A DNA stretch of 64,000 bases from Bosea sp. ANAM02 (GCF_011764485.1 NZ_AP022848.1:3500001-3564000), one strand, 5' to 3'. Positions 27,368 to 37,028 are shown, counted from the stretch's first letter. The notes: generated by a model from the sequence alone, not told the origin. Program-made: numbers and translations.

Positions 27368-27457
27368 CAGCGCTTGACCTTCGCCAAAGCAGTGCCAATG
27401 TCATGCTATAGCAATGTGAAGGCGCGCCCGCATCCTGCGCGGAGCGGTCGCTCCACA

Positions 27458-28507
27458 ATGCGGGAACGTGAGGCAGACGTGCTGCTCGACGACATGAAGC
27501 CGCTGACGCGGCCGCCTCTGGTCGATCCGTTCGGCCGCAAGATTTCCTATCTGCGCATCTCGGTGACGGATCGCTGCGATTTCCGCTGCGTCTATTGCAT
27601 GTCCGAGGACATGCAATTCCTGCCGCGCAAGGAATTGCTGACGCTGGAGGAGCTCGATCGGATCGCCAGCGCCTTCGTCGCGCGCGGCACGCGCAAATTG
27701 CGCCTGACCGGCGGCGAGCCGCTGGTGCGCCGCGACATCATGAGCCTGTTCCGTTCGCTTTCGCGCCATCTCACCTCCGGCGCGCTCGACGAATTGACGC
27801 TGACGACCAACGGCTCGCTTTTGCATCGCTATGCCGACGAGCTCGCCGGCTATGGCGTGCGCCGCATCAATGTCTCGATCGACACGCTCGACCCCGACAA
27901 GTTCCGCGAGATCACTCGCCGGGGCGACCTGAAGGTCGTGCTCGCCGGCTTGGAGGCGGCGCGCAAGGCCGGGATGCGGGTCAAGATCAACGCGGTGGCG
28001 CTGAAGGGCGTCAACGACGACGAGATCGAGCACCTGATGCTCTGGTCGCACGGGCTCGGCATGGACCTGACCCTGATCGAGGTCATGCCGATGGGCGAGA
28101 TCGAGGTCGGCCGCGTCGACCAGTACCTGCCGCTCTCGGTGGTGCGCGGGCGCCTGATGGACAAGTACACGCTGGTCGACGACCCCTACCGCACCGGCGG
28201 GCCGGCCCGCTACGTCCGCGTCAAGGAAACCGGCGGGCTTGTCGGCTTCATCACGCCGCTGACCCATAATTTCTGCGAGAGCTGCAACCGCGTGCGCCTG
28301 ACCTGCACCGGGACGCTCTATATGTGCCTCGGCCAGGAGGACGCCGCCGACCTGCGCGCGCCGGTCCGGGCCTCGCAGGACGATGCCCTGCTCTTCCGCG
28401 CCATGGACGAGGCGATCGCCCGCAAGCCGAAGGGGCACGATTTCATCATCGACCGCCGCCATAACGGCCCCGCCGTCGGCCGGCACATGAGCGTGACCGG
28501 CGGCTGA
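27458..28507 (+). CDS. moaA: GTP 3',8-cyclase MoaA
   Basis: Radical SAM enzyme that makes the first molybdopterin precursor from GTP. It has 349 residues from the ATG at 27458; an ATG at 27494 would give 337 and is also possible. The N-terminal cluster ligands are Cys-40, Cys-44 and Cys-47 in [10 protein letters not shown]. The C-terminal cluster is in [15 protein letters not shown]. The chain ends in Gly-Gly, as the active family requires. Other molybdenum cofactor genes are not in this window. Confidence 0.95.
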   Translation: MREREADVLLDDMKPLTRPPLVDPFGRKISYLRISVTDRCDFRCVYCMSEDMQFLPRKELLTLEELDRIASAFVARGTRKLRLTGGEPLVRRDIMSLFRSLSRHLTSGALDELTLTTNGSLLHRYADELAGYGVRRINVSIDTLDPDKFREITRRGDLKVVLAGLEAARKAGMRVKINAVALKGVNDDEIEHLMLWSHGLGMDLTLIEVMPMGEIEVGRVDQYLPLSVVRGRLMDKYTLVDDPYRTGGPARYVRVKETGGLVGFITPLTHNFCESCNRVRLTCTGTLYMCLGQEDAADLRAPVRASQDDALLFRAMDEAIARKPKGHDFIIDRRHNGPAVGRHMSVTGG

Positions 28508-28583
28508 GCCGGCCGGCACGCATCCCGCTCGCTTGACCCTTCGGCCGAATGCGGTCACCGTCCGGGCCGACGGGTGGAGTTGC

Positions 28584-29183
28584 ATGCGGTCACAGTTCAA
28601 GGCGATGGCCCGCCGGATCAAGGCGGCCGCGAGCGCGATCGATGATGCCATCAGGCAGACCCATGCGGCGCGGCTCGCCATTATGGCCGCGAAGCTGCGC
28701 GCCGCCCTGCCCCTGATCGCCATGCTGCTTTGTGCGACGCTGCTGTTCTGCCTGTTCCTGGCCTGGTCTTCGGCGCGCGGCGTCTTCCTGGTGCTCTCGC
28801 CGGCCTCTCCCACCGGAATCATGGCCGGCATCGCTGCCGTGGTCGCGGGCCTTGCGGTGCTCGAACTCTGCGCGGCCTTCGCCATCACCATCATGACCGC
28901 GGCCCTGCAACTCGCCTACGATACCGGCCGTCACTGCATCCTGGCTTTGCTGGCGATCGCCAGCATGCTCGGGCTGGCGCTGATGGTCCTGCACCTGTCG
29001 GCCGGGGGAGCAGCGGCTCTGGCCGACGCGCTGCTGCCGACACTCGGCCTTTGCGGGCTTGTCCTGCTGACGCTGTGGTTCAAGCGTGCCTATCTGCGCC
29101 CGGCCTATCCCGGCTTCCGCGACTTCTGGGCCGATATCGTCGAGGCCCGTCATTTCCTGATGCGAGCCGCCCATGGCGAATGA
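28584..29183 (+). CDS. membrane protein of an unknown three-gene cluster (first gene)
   Basis: A 199-residue protein. An N-terminal basic, helical region of about 40 residues is followed by four predicted membrane segments (about 44-66, 76-105, 115-137 and 143-162) and a C-terminal hydrophilic tail ending in FLMRAAHGE. Its last 11 bp overlap the start of the next gene (ATG at 29173), so the two are translationally coupled and probably act together. An in-frame ATG at 28533 would add 17 unconserved-looking residues. No family was recognised. Confidence 0.72.
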   Translation: MRSQFKAMARRIKAAASAIDDAIRQTHAARLAIMAAKLRAALPLIAMLLCATLLFCLFLAWSSARGVFLVLSPASPTGIMAGIAAVVAGLAVLELCAAFAITIMTAALQLAYDTGRHCILALLAIASMLGLALMVLHLSAGGAAALADALLPTLGLCGLVLLTLWFKRAYLRPAYPGFRDFWADIVEARHFLMRAAHGE

Positions 29184-30642
29184 CGACGGCGCAACCTCGC
29201 GGGTCGTGCGCATGACGCCCGCTCCGACGGCCCATCATCTGGCCGAGTCGGTGAAGGCCGGGCATCACGGCGCCAGCGACGCCGTCGAAAACCAGCCGCC
29301 GGCCCATGCGACGATGCTGTCGCAGACCGAGCAGACCCTGATCGCCCGGGCGCGCGAGCATTTCGCCACGCTGCGGCAGGAGGCGTCGGCGAGCCTCAAC
29401 GCGATCCAGGCCGAGATCGTCAGCCGGCGGGAATTGTTCACGCAGCAGCGCTTCGAGGGCCGCGTGCGCGGCGTCGAGGCGACGATGCGCGCGATGCTGA
29501 GCAAGCATGGCGGCGAATTGGAGCAGCGCGTCTACGATGCGCTCCGGGCCAAGCGCGAATACGCCTTCTTCAACTACGAGAACAAGCGTCGGGCCGATCC
29601 CAAGCTCGACAAGTGGCAGTTCATCCTGTTCTTCCTGGTCGTGCCGCTGGTGATCGAGAGCCTGCTCAACGGCAATTTCTTCGCCGAGGCCAGCGATTTC
29701 GGCCTGGTCGGCGGTGCCGCGACCGCCGTCATCATCTCGGCGCTCAACGTCGCGCTCGGCTTCTTCATGGGTGTCGGACCGGCGCGCTATTGCCAGCATG
29801 TGAAGAGCTCGCACCTGTTCTGGGCCTTGCCGGCCTATGCCGGGATGATCGGGCTGATCGTGCTGTTCAATCTCGCGGTCGGGCATTACCGCGAGATGCT
29901 GATCGCCAACCCGGATGCGCGCTCCTTCCAGGTCATGCCGCGCATGATGGAGAATCCGTTCGCGATCTACGACATCAAGTCGGTCGCGCTGGTCATCATC
30001 GGCTGCCTCGTCGCCTTCGTCTCGGCGAGCAAGGGCTATACCGCCTTCGGCACCTATCCCGGCCATGCCACCGCCTATAAGCGCTGGCGCCAGCGCTGGA
30101 GCGCGGTCGAGGAGGAAAGGCGCCGGCTCGATGCCGAACTGCTGCCGGAGCTGGAGGCGATCCGCACCCAGGTCGACGGTTTTCGCGAGGATTGCCGCGA
30201 CGAGCTCGGCAAGCTGCAAGGGGTGAAGGCCGCGGCCGAGAAGGCGCGCGACCTCTATCTCTCACGGCTGGGGCAATTGCGCGCCGCCAAGGACGCCGCG
30301 ATGATGCAGTATCGCGAAGCCAATCTCCGGGTGCGAACCGACCTCGCCCCGGCCTATTTCACGCAATCGCTCAACCTCGCCGAGATCGACCAGCCGGCGG
30401 AACTGCCGGAATATGTCGCGGCGCGGCGCCAGATCGACGATTTCGAGCAGCAATTGACCAGCATGCCGGCGCTGATCGAGGCCAAGCTCAAGGACCGGCT
30501 GGTGCTGCTGCGCGGCATCGACCTCGCCGGCGAGATCGAGCAGGTGAAGCTCAGGGCGGCGCAGGCCGGGCGCGAGGCCTTCGAGCAGGACGAAGCGGCC
30601 CAGAAGCAGGCGGCGGAGGATTTCGCCGCAATGAAGCGATAG
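29173..30642 (+). CDS. membrane protein with long coiled coils (second gene of cluster)
   Basis: A 489-residue protein. Residues 50-140 are helical and charged. Three or four membrane segments follow at about 152-170, 180-202, 213-238 and 272-294. A C-terminal cytoplasmic region of nearly 200 residues is dominated by coiled coil (EEERRRLDAELLPELEAIR and later heptads), ending KQAAEDFAAMKR. Such a layout suits a membrane scaffold or a mechanical coupler. It overlaps the preceding gene by 11 bp. Repeat B2 lies directly after the stop and before the VWA-like third gene. I do not recognise the family. Confidence 0.75.
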   Translation: MANDDGATSRVVRMTPAPTAHHLAESVKAGHHGASDAVENQPPAHATMLSQTEQTLIARAREHFATLRQEASASLNAIQAEIVSRRELFTQQRFEGRVRGVEATMRAMLSKHGGELEQRVYDALRAKREYAFFNYENKRRADPKLDKWQFILFFLVVPLVIESLLNGNFFAEASDFGLVGGAATAVIISALNVALGFFMGVGPARYCQHVKSSHLFWALPAYAGMIGLIVLFNLAVGHYREMLIANPDARSFQVMPRMMENPFAIYDIKSVALVIIGCLVAFVSASKGYTAFGTYPGHATAYKRWRQRWSAVEEERRRLDAELLPELEAIRTQVDGFREDCRDELGKLQGVKAAAEKARDLYLSRLGQLRAAKDAAMMQYREANLRVRTDLAPAYFTQSLNLAEIDQPAELPEYVAARRQIDDFEQQLTSMPALIEAKLKDRLVLLRGIDLAGEIEQVKLRAAQAGREAFEQDEAAQKQAAEDFAAMKR

Positions 30643-30666
30643 GCTCGCCTGCGATGAAACCGCAGC

Positions 30667-30812
30667 GTCATTCCGGGGCATTGCGCAGCAATGGGCCCGG
30701 AATCCAGAACCGATGTGCTCTGTCGAGAAGCAGCCCGATGCGGCTGCGCTTTTCGCCAACGTCCATCGGTTCTGGGTTCCCGGCTCGGCCCTGCGGGCCG
30801 CCCCGCAATGAC
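30667..30812. repeat. palindromic repeat, family B (copy 2)
   Basis: A 146-bp element with the same nested arms as copy 1: GTCATTCCGGGGC and GCCCCGCAATGAC outside, GGAATCCAGAACCGATG and CATCGGTTCTGGGTTCC inside. It lies in the gap between the second and third genes of the membrane/VWA-like cluster and may separate or shape the two transcripts. Confidence 0.9.
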
Positions 30813-30856
30813 GGGCACGGTTCCTCGCCCACGCAAGGCAGGCTAGGTTCACTGGC

Positions 30857-31621
30857 ATGAAGACCGAGAATTGGGCGATCGTCGCCTCCGTGCTCGCCGG
30901 GCTTGGCCTTGTCGGCTTCTTCGCGGCGCCCTCCCTGCTGCGCGGCCCACCGCGCGACCAGGAGACCCTGTGCCCCAAAACAGGGCCTGCCGGGCATACG
31001 CTGATCCTCGTCGACAAGAGCGATCCGTGGAGCGAGGTGCAGGCGAAGCGGCTGAAGGCCCTCGTGAAGCAGGTCGGCGACGCGTTGCCGACCGATCGGA
31101 TGCTGTCGATCTACGTGTTCAACGACGTGTTCGAGCCCGGCTTCCCGTCGCTGGTCTCGCTCTGCAATCCCGGCAAGACCGCGAGCGAACTGATCGGCAA
31201 CCCGCGGCGCGAATACGTCAAATGGGTCGAGAAATTCGGCCGGCCGCTCGACGAGGCGCTGACCGTTCTGACCCAGCCCGGCAAGGGCAACCAGTCGCCG
31301 ATCGTCGAGGCGATCGGTGATGTCGCCTCGCGCCGCGAGAACCGCGTCCCGACCGGTGACCGCAAGATCCTGCTCGTCTCCGATATGCTGCAGAACTCGA
31401 CCCAGTTCACGATGTTCGGCAATGCGGCGGGTGCGCGCGATCCCGAGCGCCTGCGGCGCCTGCTCGGCAAGGTCTGGCAGGATTCAGGCGCGTCAGGTTG
31501 GGAACTGAACGTGCATCAGGTCCAGGGCGTCTATGACGCGGCCAGGCTCGAACAGGCGGCAACGCTGTGGAAGCAGGCGTTCCAGAAGCTTGCCATCAGC
31601 GTGAACTGGGATCGGTTGTAG
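30857..31621 (+). CDS. membrane-anchored VWA-like protein (third gene of cluster)
   Basis: A 254-residue protein. A single N-terminal membrane segment (about 8-28) is followed by a domain outside the cytoplasm. That domain looks like a von Willebrand A fold with altered metal site: strand HTLILVDKSDPWS, where DxSxS is replaced by DKSDP, then a middle strand LSIYVFND, the loop NQSPIVEAIGDV and strand KILLVSDMLQNS. Similar SDMLQNS-type proteins are known as hypotheticals in many Proteobacteria. It may bind partner proteins, presumably the two membrane proteins encoded before it. Function unknown. Confidence 0.75.
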   Translation: MKTENWAIVASVLAGLGLVGFFAAPSLLRGPPRDQETLCPKTGPAGHTLILVDKSDPWSEVQAKRLKALVKQVGDALPTDRMLSIYVFNDVFEPGFPSLVSLCNPGKTASELIGNPRREYVKWVEKFGRPLDEALTVLTQPGKGNQSPIVEAIGDVASRRENRVPTGDRKILLVSDMLQNSTQFTMFGNAAGARDPERLRRLLGKVWQDSGASGWELNVHQVQGVYDAARLEQAATLWKQAFQKLAISVNWDRL

Positions 31622-31643
31622 AGAGACGGCAGTAAAGGACGCT

Positions 31644-31776
31644 GTCATCCCGTGCGTGGTGCAGCGCGCAGCGGTGCGCCGCAGACACGGGACCGCGCAA
31701 CGAGAAAGCGCCCTTTCCGGAGGACGGTCCCGCATCTGCGCAGCAGCACTTCGTGCCGCAGCGCGTGCGGGATGAC
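31644..31776. repeat. palindromic repeat, family E (copy 2, full length)
   Basis: A 133-bp element. Outer arms GTCATCCCGTGC and GCGTGCGGGATGAC enclose GCAGACACGGGACC and GGTCCCGCATCTGCGC around GCGCCCTTTCC. It matches the truncated copy at 22965-23066. It lies between the convergent VWA-like gene and the MCP gene. Confidence 0.87.
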
Positions 31777-31797
31777 AGGCGGTTCCGGATCAGCCCG

Positions 31798-33564
31798 TCA
31801 GAGCCGATAGCCCATCCGCACCCCACCCCAATGACGCCCGCGGACGCGCAGCGGGGCGTTGACCTCGCTCAGCAACTCGCTGCGGCCATCCTCGCTCTCG
31901 TGCCGGCTGAGCTGGACGAGAAAGGGCCGGATCGAGCGTCCGGCGCTCAGGCCGGCGCGGCTGTCGACGATCCGCCGGTTGCGGGCATGGGCGACGTTCC
32001 AGGCCGGATCGCCCGGACGCGGAGGCTGCGACCAGGCAGCGTGATGGACCGGCAGGTAGCCGTTGCGATCGCTCGGCAGCGCGAAGACCAGACGCTCGTC
32101 GGAGCCGAGCGCTCCGGCGAGCAGCGGCGGCAAGACGGTTTCGAGCACCGGGAGGCTGGGGCTGAGATATTGCCGCGGCTCGCTCTCGGGAACAGGCGCG
32201 TAGCGGAGATCGAACAGATCGTCCTCGGACAGCAGGCCGCGATCGATGGCGCCTTCCATCGCCGCCGCGATCTCGCGGGCGAAATCCTGGGCGCGCTCGA
32301 TCAGCGGGCGCCAGGACCGCTCGATCTCCTCGATCATGCCCGCCAGTTCGCCACAGCCGGCGGCGGCATCTCCCGCGAAGGCAAGGTGCAGGCCTTGCTC
32401 GCTGACACCGGTCATGCGGCAAGGCAGCGGCGGTATGCCCTCGATCGTGACCATGCCCGTGCCGGTGCTCGGCAGCCGCGCCTGCGGCGAGCCGGCGAGT
32501 AGAGCGCCGCCACGGCCGAGATCGACGAGCCGGCTGGACACATCGACGCTGCCGATGACGAGATGCGCACCGCGCGCCGTCGGAAAACGGTCGAAGCGGC
32601 GCCGGTCGGCAAAAGCGGAATGGCGCAGCACGGGCTTGAAACGCCTGAGCATGTTGCCGACGAGGCGGCTGCCCTTCTGAGTGGCGCGGCGGGCGCGCTC
32701 GCTGTCCGTCACCGTCTCATGGGCGATGCGGTCGATCTCCTCGGCGCGGCGGGCGACGCCCTCGACGAACAGGGCCGCTTCCCTGGCACTGCGCGAGAGT
32801 TCGGCCGTCGAACTCGCCTGTTCCTGCGAAGCGCGCCCGATCGTCGCCATGATCGGATTGACCTCGCGCACGATCTGCAAGGTGTCCTCGACGATGCCGG
32901 TCGAGCCCTGGGCAGCACGGGTCAGGCGGTCGACGCGTTCGCGGATATGGCCGACAGCATCGCTGACCTCGACCGCAAGCGATTTGACCTCATGCGCGAC
33001 CACGCCGAAACCGCGCCCGGCCTCGCCGGCGCGGGCGGCCTCGATCGCCGCGTTGAGCGCGAGGAGATTGGTCTGGCGCGCGATCTCGGCGATCGAATCG
33101 ACGATGCCGCGGATCTCGCCGGTCGCAACCGCAAGCCCATCCAGCATCAGCGCCGCCTGGCCGGCGCGCGAGACCGCAGCGTCGAGCTTGTCGCGGACAT
33201 CGACCATGGCCCCGTCGACCTGCTCGGCCGCCTGCGAGACCTGATGGGTCGCGGCGGCGAGCGCGGAAGCGTTCTCGCTGGCCGCGCCGACGGCCATGCG
33301 CATGCTGCCGGCATTCTCGAGGATGGTGCGCGAACCGCTCTCGGATTCAGCCGAGCGCTGCTCGACCTCGCCCAGCTCTCGGGTCAGGCGCTGCATCGCG
33401 AGCAGGATATCGCGCTCGATATCGTCGACGGCATCGTGGGCGGATGCGTCAAAGGGCTGGGCCGCGACCTGCCGGGAGACGGCCTCCGCCACCGGCAGCG
33501 GCGCTGCGGGGACATCTTCCACCGCGTGTCCGGTGCCCAGCCAGCGTCGTATCCTGCCTCGCAT
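31798..33564 (-). CDS. soluble MCP-like receptor with PilZ-like and C-terminal sensor domains
   Basis: A 588-residue signalling protein without membrane segments. Residues 50-310 form the long coiled coil of a methyl-accepting chemotaxis protein, with the conserved hairpin tip at 159-192 (EIARQTNLLALNAAIEAARA). Residues 321-400 look like a PilZ domain: RRRFDR, then DLGRGG where the usual form is DxSxxG. Residues 470-588 form a globular domain with NGYLPVHHAAW and RVRGRHWGGVRMGY, resembling a C-terminal Cache/PAS-like sensor. The order (signalling first, sensor last) is the reverse of common receptors. No che genes are adjacent. Confidence 0.85.
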   Translation of the reverse strand: MRGRIRRWLGTGHAVEDVPAAPLPVAEAVSRQVAAQPFDASAHDAVDDIERDILLAMQRLTRELGEVEQRSAESESGSRTILENAGSMRMAVGAASENASALAAATHQVSQAAEQVDGAMVDVRDKLDAAVSRAGQAALMLDGLAVATGEIRGIVDSIAEIARQTNLLALNAAIEAARAGEAGRGFGVVAHEVKSLAVEVSDAVGHIRERVDRLTRAAQGSTGIVEDTLQIVREVNPIMATIGRASQEQASSTAELSRSAREAALFVEGVARRAEEIDRIAHETVTDSERARRATQKGSRLVGNMLRRFKPVLRHSAFADRRRFDRFPTARGAHLVIGSVDVSSRLVDLGRGGALLAGSPQARLPSTGTGMVTIEGIPPLPCRMTGVSEQGLHLAFAGDAAAGCGELAGMIEEIERSWRPLIERAQDFAREIAAAMEGAIDRGLLSEDDLFDLRYAPVPESEPRQYLSPSLPVLETVLPPLLAGALGSDERLVFALPSDRNGYLPVHHAAWSQPPRPGDPAWNVAHARNRRIVDSRAGLSAGRSIRPFLVQLSRHESEDGRSELLSEVNAPLRVRGRHWGGVRMGYRL

Positions 33565-33728
33565 CCCAGCCCAGTCTCACCATAGGTCAAGCCTTCCGTC
33601 CGGTTATGGTCCCGCGCCGTTAACAAAAGCTTCCACGCCGCCGCACGGCGCCCTTGCCGGAGACGCATTGGACCCTCGTCGCCCGCCCCTGTATGGCTGG
33701 GACTCACGCGCCATCGGGACAGGCAGCC

Positions 33729-34868
33729 ATGAGCCAGCACAGCTATGACGTCATCGTCGCCGGTGTCGGCGCCATGGGGTCCGCCGCCTGCTGGCATCTG
33801 GCGCAGCGCGGGCTCAAGGTGCTCGGGCTGGAGCGTTTCGATCTCGGCCATGCGATGGGCTCGTCCCACGGGCTGACCCGGATCATCCGCCTCGCCTATT
33901 TCGAGGGCTCGCATTACGTCCCGATCGTCAAGCGGGCGCACGAGCTCTGGGCGCAGACCGGCGAGCAGGCCGGGATGAAGCTGCTCCATGTCACGGGCTC
34001 GCTCGATCTGGCGCCGAAGGGCGGCGGGCCGGTCGAATCCTCGCTGCAATCCTGCCTCGACCATGGTTTGACGCATGAAGTGCTGGAAGGCGCGGAGGTG
34101 ACGCGGCGTTTCCCGGCCTTCCAGCTTCCGGAAGGGCATATCGGCCTGTGGCAGCCGGATGGCGGCTTCGTCGCCTCGGAGAAGGCGATCTACGCCCATG
34201 TCGGTCTCGCCCAGTCGCGCGGCGCCGAGATCCGCACCAACGAGCCCCTTCTCGACTGGACACCGACGGCGCAGGGCGGCGTGATCGTGCGCACAGAGCG
34301 CGGCACCTACTCGGCCGGGCGCCTCGTCATCACGTCGGGCGGCTGGATCGCCGACGCTGTGCCGGCACTGAAAAAGCAGGTCAACACGGTGAAGCAGGCG
34401 ATCGGCTGGTTCACGACGCGCCGGCCGGAACTGTTCCGCGAAGGCGCCTTCCCGGTCTTCATCCTCAGCGTCGAGGAAGGCAATTTCTACGGCTTCCCGC
34501 TCTACGAGCACCCCGGCTTCAAGCTCGGCGGCCCGCATTTCGGGCGCGAGCCGATGGACCCGCGCGAGCCCGACCGCACGCCGAGCGAAAACCAGGTCGC
34601 GCGCATCCGCGAATGCCTGGCGCGCTACATCCCCGACGCCGCCGGCGAGCCGCTGACGGTGAAGGGCTGCGTCTACACCGTCTCCCCGGACGAAGGCTTC
34701 ATCATCGACACGGTGCCGGGCGTGCCGCAGGCCGTCTTCGCCTCGGCCTGCTCGGGCCATGGCTTCAAGTTCGCGAGCGCGATCGGCGAAATCCTCGCCG
34801 ACCTGTCGACCGTCGGACAATCCCCGTTCGACCTGAAGCCGTTCTCCCTGTCACGCCTGCCGGCCTGA
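33729..34868 (+). CDS. solA: sarcosine / N-methyl-L-tryptophan oxidase-like flavoenzyme
   Basis: A 379-residue monomeric FAD oxidase that demethylates N-methyl amino acids, giving formaldehyde and peroxide. The FAD fold is VAGVGAMGSAACWHL at the N-terminus. GSSHGLTRIIRLAYFE follows, as in monomeric sarcosine oxidase. The Cys expected to carry FAD covalently is in KGCVYTVSPDEGFIID, and SGHGFKFASAIG closes the site. The ATG at 33729 gives the normal family start. The gene symbol rests on overall resemblance; the substrate could be another N-methyl amino acid. Confidence 0.88.
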   Translation: MSQHSYDVIVAGVGAMGSAACWHLAQRGLKVLGLERFDLGHAMGSSHGLTRIIRLAYFEGSHYVPIVKRAHELWAQTGEQAGMKLLHVTGSLDLAPKGGGPVESSLQSCLDHGLTHEVLEGAEVTRRFPAFQLPEGHIGLWQPDGGFVASEKAIYAHVGLAQSRGAEIRTNEPLLDWTPTAQGGVIVRTERGTYSAGRLVITSGGWIADAVPALKKQVNTVKQAIGWFTTRRPELFREGAFPVFILSVEEGNFYGFPLYEHPGFKLGGPHFGREPMDPREPDRTPSENQVARIRECLARYIPDAAGEPLTVKGCVYTVSPDEGFIIDTVPGVPQAVFASACSGHGFKFASAIGEILADLSTVGQSPFDLKPFSLSRLPA

Positions 34869-34893
34869 AGCCTCCCGAACTGGATACCATCCC

Positions 34894-35796
34894 TTGGCCA
34901 GTGCAGCCGAAAACCGCCGCGGCATCGTCTTCATGCTCGCGGCGATGTCGCTCTTCGTCGTCAACGATGTGTTCATGAAGCTCGCGCGCGAGGCTTACCC
35001 GGCCGGGCAGGCGATCGCGCTGAGAGCCTGCTTCGCGGTGGTGATCGGGTTCGCCCTCGTCTTCCTCGCCCGCGAAGGCGACCGGCTGCGCCTGGCGTTC
35101 CGTCCCCGCGTGTTGCAGCGCGGCTTCATCGAAGCCTTCGCCGCGCTGACCTTCGGCTGGTCGCTCGGCCTGATGCCGCTCGCCAATCTCACCGCGATCA
35201 ACATGGCCTCGCCTCTGCTCATCGTCGCGCTGGCGGTTTTGCTCGGCATGGAGCGCGTCGGCTGGCGGCGGGTGGTGGCGCTGGCCGTCGGCTTCGTCGG
35301 CGTGTTGTTCGTGGTGCGGCCCGGCGCCGAATCCTTCAACGCCGCCGCCATCGTCGCCGTGATCAGCGCCATTCTCGTCGCTGGCCGGGACCTGACGACT
35401 CGCACCATCGGCGACGATGTGCCCTCGACCGTGGTGTCGCTGACCACGACCGTTCTCGTCGGGCTCGTCGCCCTGGCCTACGGCGTCACGGAGAAATGGC
35501 TATCGATCTGGCGCGTGGAGACGGCCTATGTCGGGCTCGCGGCCTTCCTGGTCACGGCCGGAACCTTCTTCATCATCAGCGCCTTCCGGCGCACCGATGT
35601 CGGCGTGATCTCGCAATATCGCTACGCCATCGTCGTCTTCGCGACCGTGCTGGGCTATCTCGTCTGGGGCGACGTGCCCGATCTCTACGCCTTCATCGGC
35701 GTCGCATTGATCGTCGGCAGCGGGCTCTACACCATGCACCGGCAGCGCGTGCGGCCCGATTCCAACCTGAAGCTCACGCGGAAGCGGCCGGCATGA
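34894..35796 (+). CDS. EamA/DMT family transporter
   Basis: A 300-residue inner-membrane protein with ten predicted helices in two EamA halves (about 12-145 and 155-290), the standard drug/metabolite transporter layout. The start is read as TTG at 34894, because the only nearby in-frame ATG (34933) would remove part of the first helix. It follows solA by 25 bp and overlaps the next gene by four bases (ATGA), so the three probably form one transcript. Substrate unknown. Confidence 0.87.
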   Translation: MASAAENRRGIVFMLAAMSLFVVNDVFMKLAREAYPAGQAIALRACFAVVIGFALVFLAREGDRLRLAFRPRVLQRGFIEAFAALTFGWSLGLMPLANLTAINMASPLLIVALAVLLGMERVGWRRVVALAVGFVGVLFVVRPGAESFNAAAIVAVISAILVAGRDLTTRTIGDDVPSTVVSLTTTVLVGLVALAYGVTEKWLSIWRVETAYVGLAAFLVTAGTFFIISAFRRTDVGVISQYRYAIVVFATVLGYLVWGDVPDLYAFIGVALIVGSGLYTMHRQRVRPDSNLKLTRKRPA

Positions 35797-36980
35797 CGGC
35801 TGCGGTCAAGCCCACGCTCGCGATCCTCGTCGCGATCTCGGCCTTGCAGCCGATCGCGCTCAACCTGCTCGCGCCGGCGACGCCCGCACTCGCCCGGCAT
35901 TTCGACTCGAACTACGCCACGATCCAGCTCACGCTGACGCTGTTCCTGGTCGCCGTCGCGCTGACTCAGCTCGTGATCGGGCCGCTTTCGGACCGGTTCG
36001 GGCGCCGCCCCTGCGTCAATGCCGGCGCTGCCTTGTTCGCGCTGGGCTCGGTGCTGGGCGCGCTGGCGCCCACGACGCATGTCCTGCTGCTGGCGCGCGT
36101 GCTGGAAGGCGCCGGCGGTGGCGCCGTCTTCGCGCTGTCGCGGGCGATCATCCGCGACACCGCCGATCGCGACCATGCCGCCAGCCAGATCGCCACGGTC
36201 ACCATGGTGATGGTGGTGGCGCCGATGCTCGCGCCCTGGCTCGGCGGCCAGATCGAGACCGCCTTCGGCTGGCGCGCGATCTTCTGGTTCATGACGCTGT
36301 TCGGCGCGGCCGTGCTCGTCTTCACGCTGGCGCGCCTGCCTGAGACCGCGCCCAATCTCGGCCAGCAGAGTTCGCTGCTCGGCGTCTTCCGCGTCTTTCC
36401 GGAGCTCGTGCGCAACCGCGACTTCATGCTGAACGTCGTGGTGGGTTCATCGGCCTCGTCGGCCTTCTTCGTCTTCATCGCGGCGACGCCCTATATCGTC
36501 GTCGAGACGATGGGGCGCGGCTCCGACGTCTACGGCACCTATTTCATCCTGAACGCGCTGGGCTACATGCTCGGCAACTTCACCATGTCGCGGCTGGCGG
36601 TGCGCGCCGGCACGCAGACGATGGTGCGGCGCGGCCTGGCGATCTCATTTTTCGGAACCGCAGTGGCGCTCGCCCTGTCGTTCTCGCCCTGGTGGTCGCC
36701 GCTCGCGCTGTTCCTGCCCCTGGCAGTGAACGCAGTCGGCAACGGCATGACGATCCCAGGGGCGACGGCCGAGGCGCTCTCGGCCCGGCCTGAGCTCGCG
36801 GGCTCGGCTGCCGGTCTATTGGGCGCGACCCAGCTCGGCTTCAGCGCCGCGCTCACCGTCCTGATCAGCTGGCTCGTGACGCTCTGGCCGCAATCGATGA
36901 ACCTGCTGGTCTGGCTGCTGACGGCGACGGGGCTTGCCGCCGTCTGGTTCGTGCGGAGGCGGCCCGAGCCCGCCGGCTGA
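35793..36980 (+). CDS. MFS transporter, Bcr/CflA family
   Basis: A 395-residue inner-membrane exporter with twelve predicted helices. The loop between helices 2 and 3 holds GPLSDRFGRRP, the MFS signature. RVLEGAGGGAVFALSRAIIRD and, in helix 5, APMLAPWLGG are characteristic of the Bcr/CflA drug-efflux branch. It overlaps the EamA gene by four bases (ATGA), so translation is coupled. The substrate is not clear from sequence; drug or small-metabolite efflux is likely. Confidence 0.9.
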   Translation: MTAAVKPTLAILVAISALQPIALNLLAPATPALARHFDSNYATIQLTLTLFLVAVALTQLVIGPLSDRFGRRPCVNAGAALFALGSVLGALAPTTHVLLLARVLEGAGGGAVFALSRAIIRDTADRDHAASQIATVTMVMVVAPMLAPWLGGQIETAFGWRAIFWFMTLFGAAVLVFTLARLPETAPNLGQQSSLLGVFRVFPELVRNRDFMLNVVVGSSASSAFFVFIAATPYIVVETMGRGSDVYGTYFILNALGYMLGNFTMSRLAVRAGTQTMVRRGLAISFFGTAVALALSFSPWWSPLALFLPLAVNAVGNGMTIPGATAEALSARPELAGSAAGLLGATQLGFSAALTVLISWLVTLWPQSMNLLVWLLTATGLAAVWFVRRRPEPAG

Positions 36981-37028
36981 TTTCCATCGGCGAACGCTTT
37001 TGCTCGAGTCGCTCACCTGGCACCGCCC

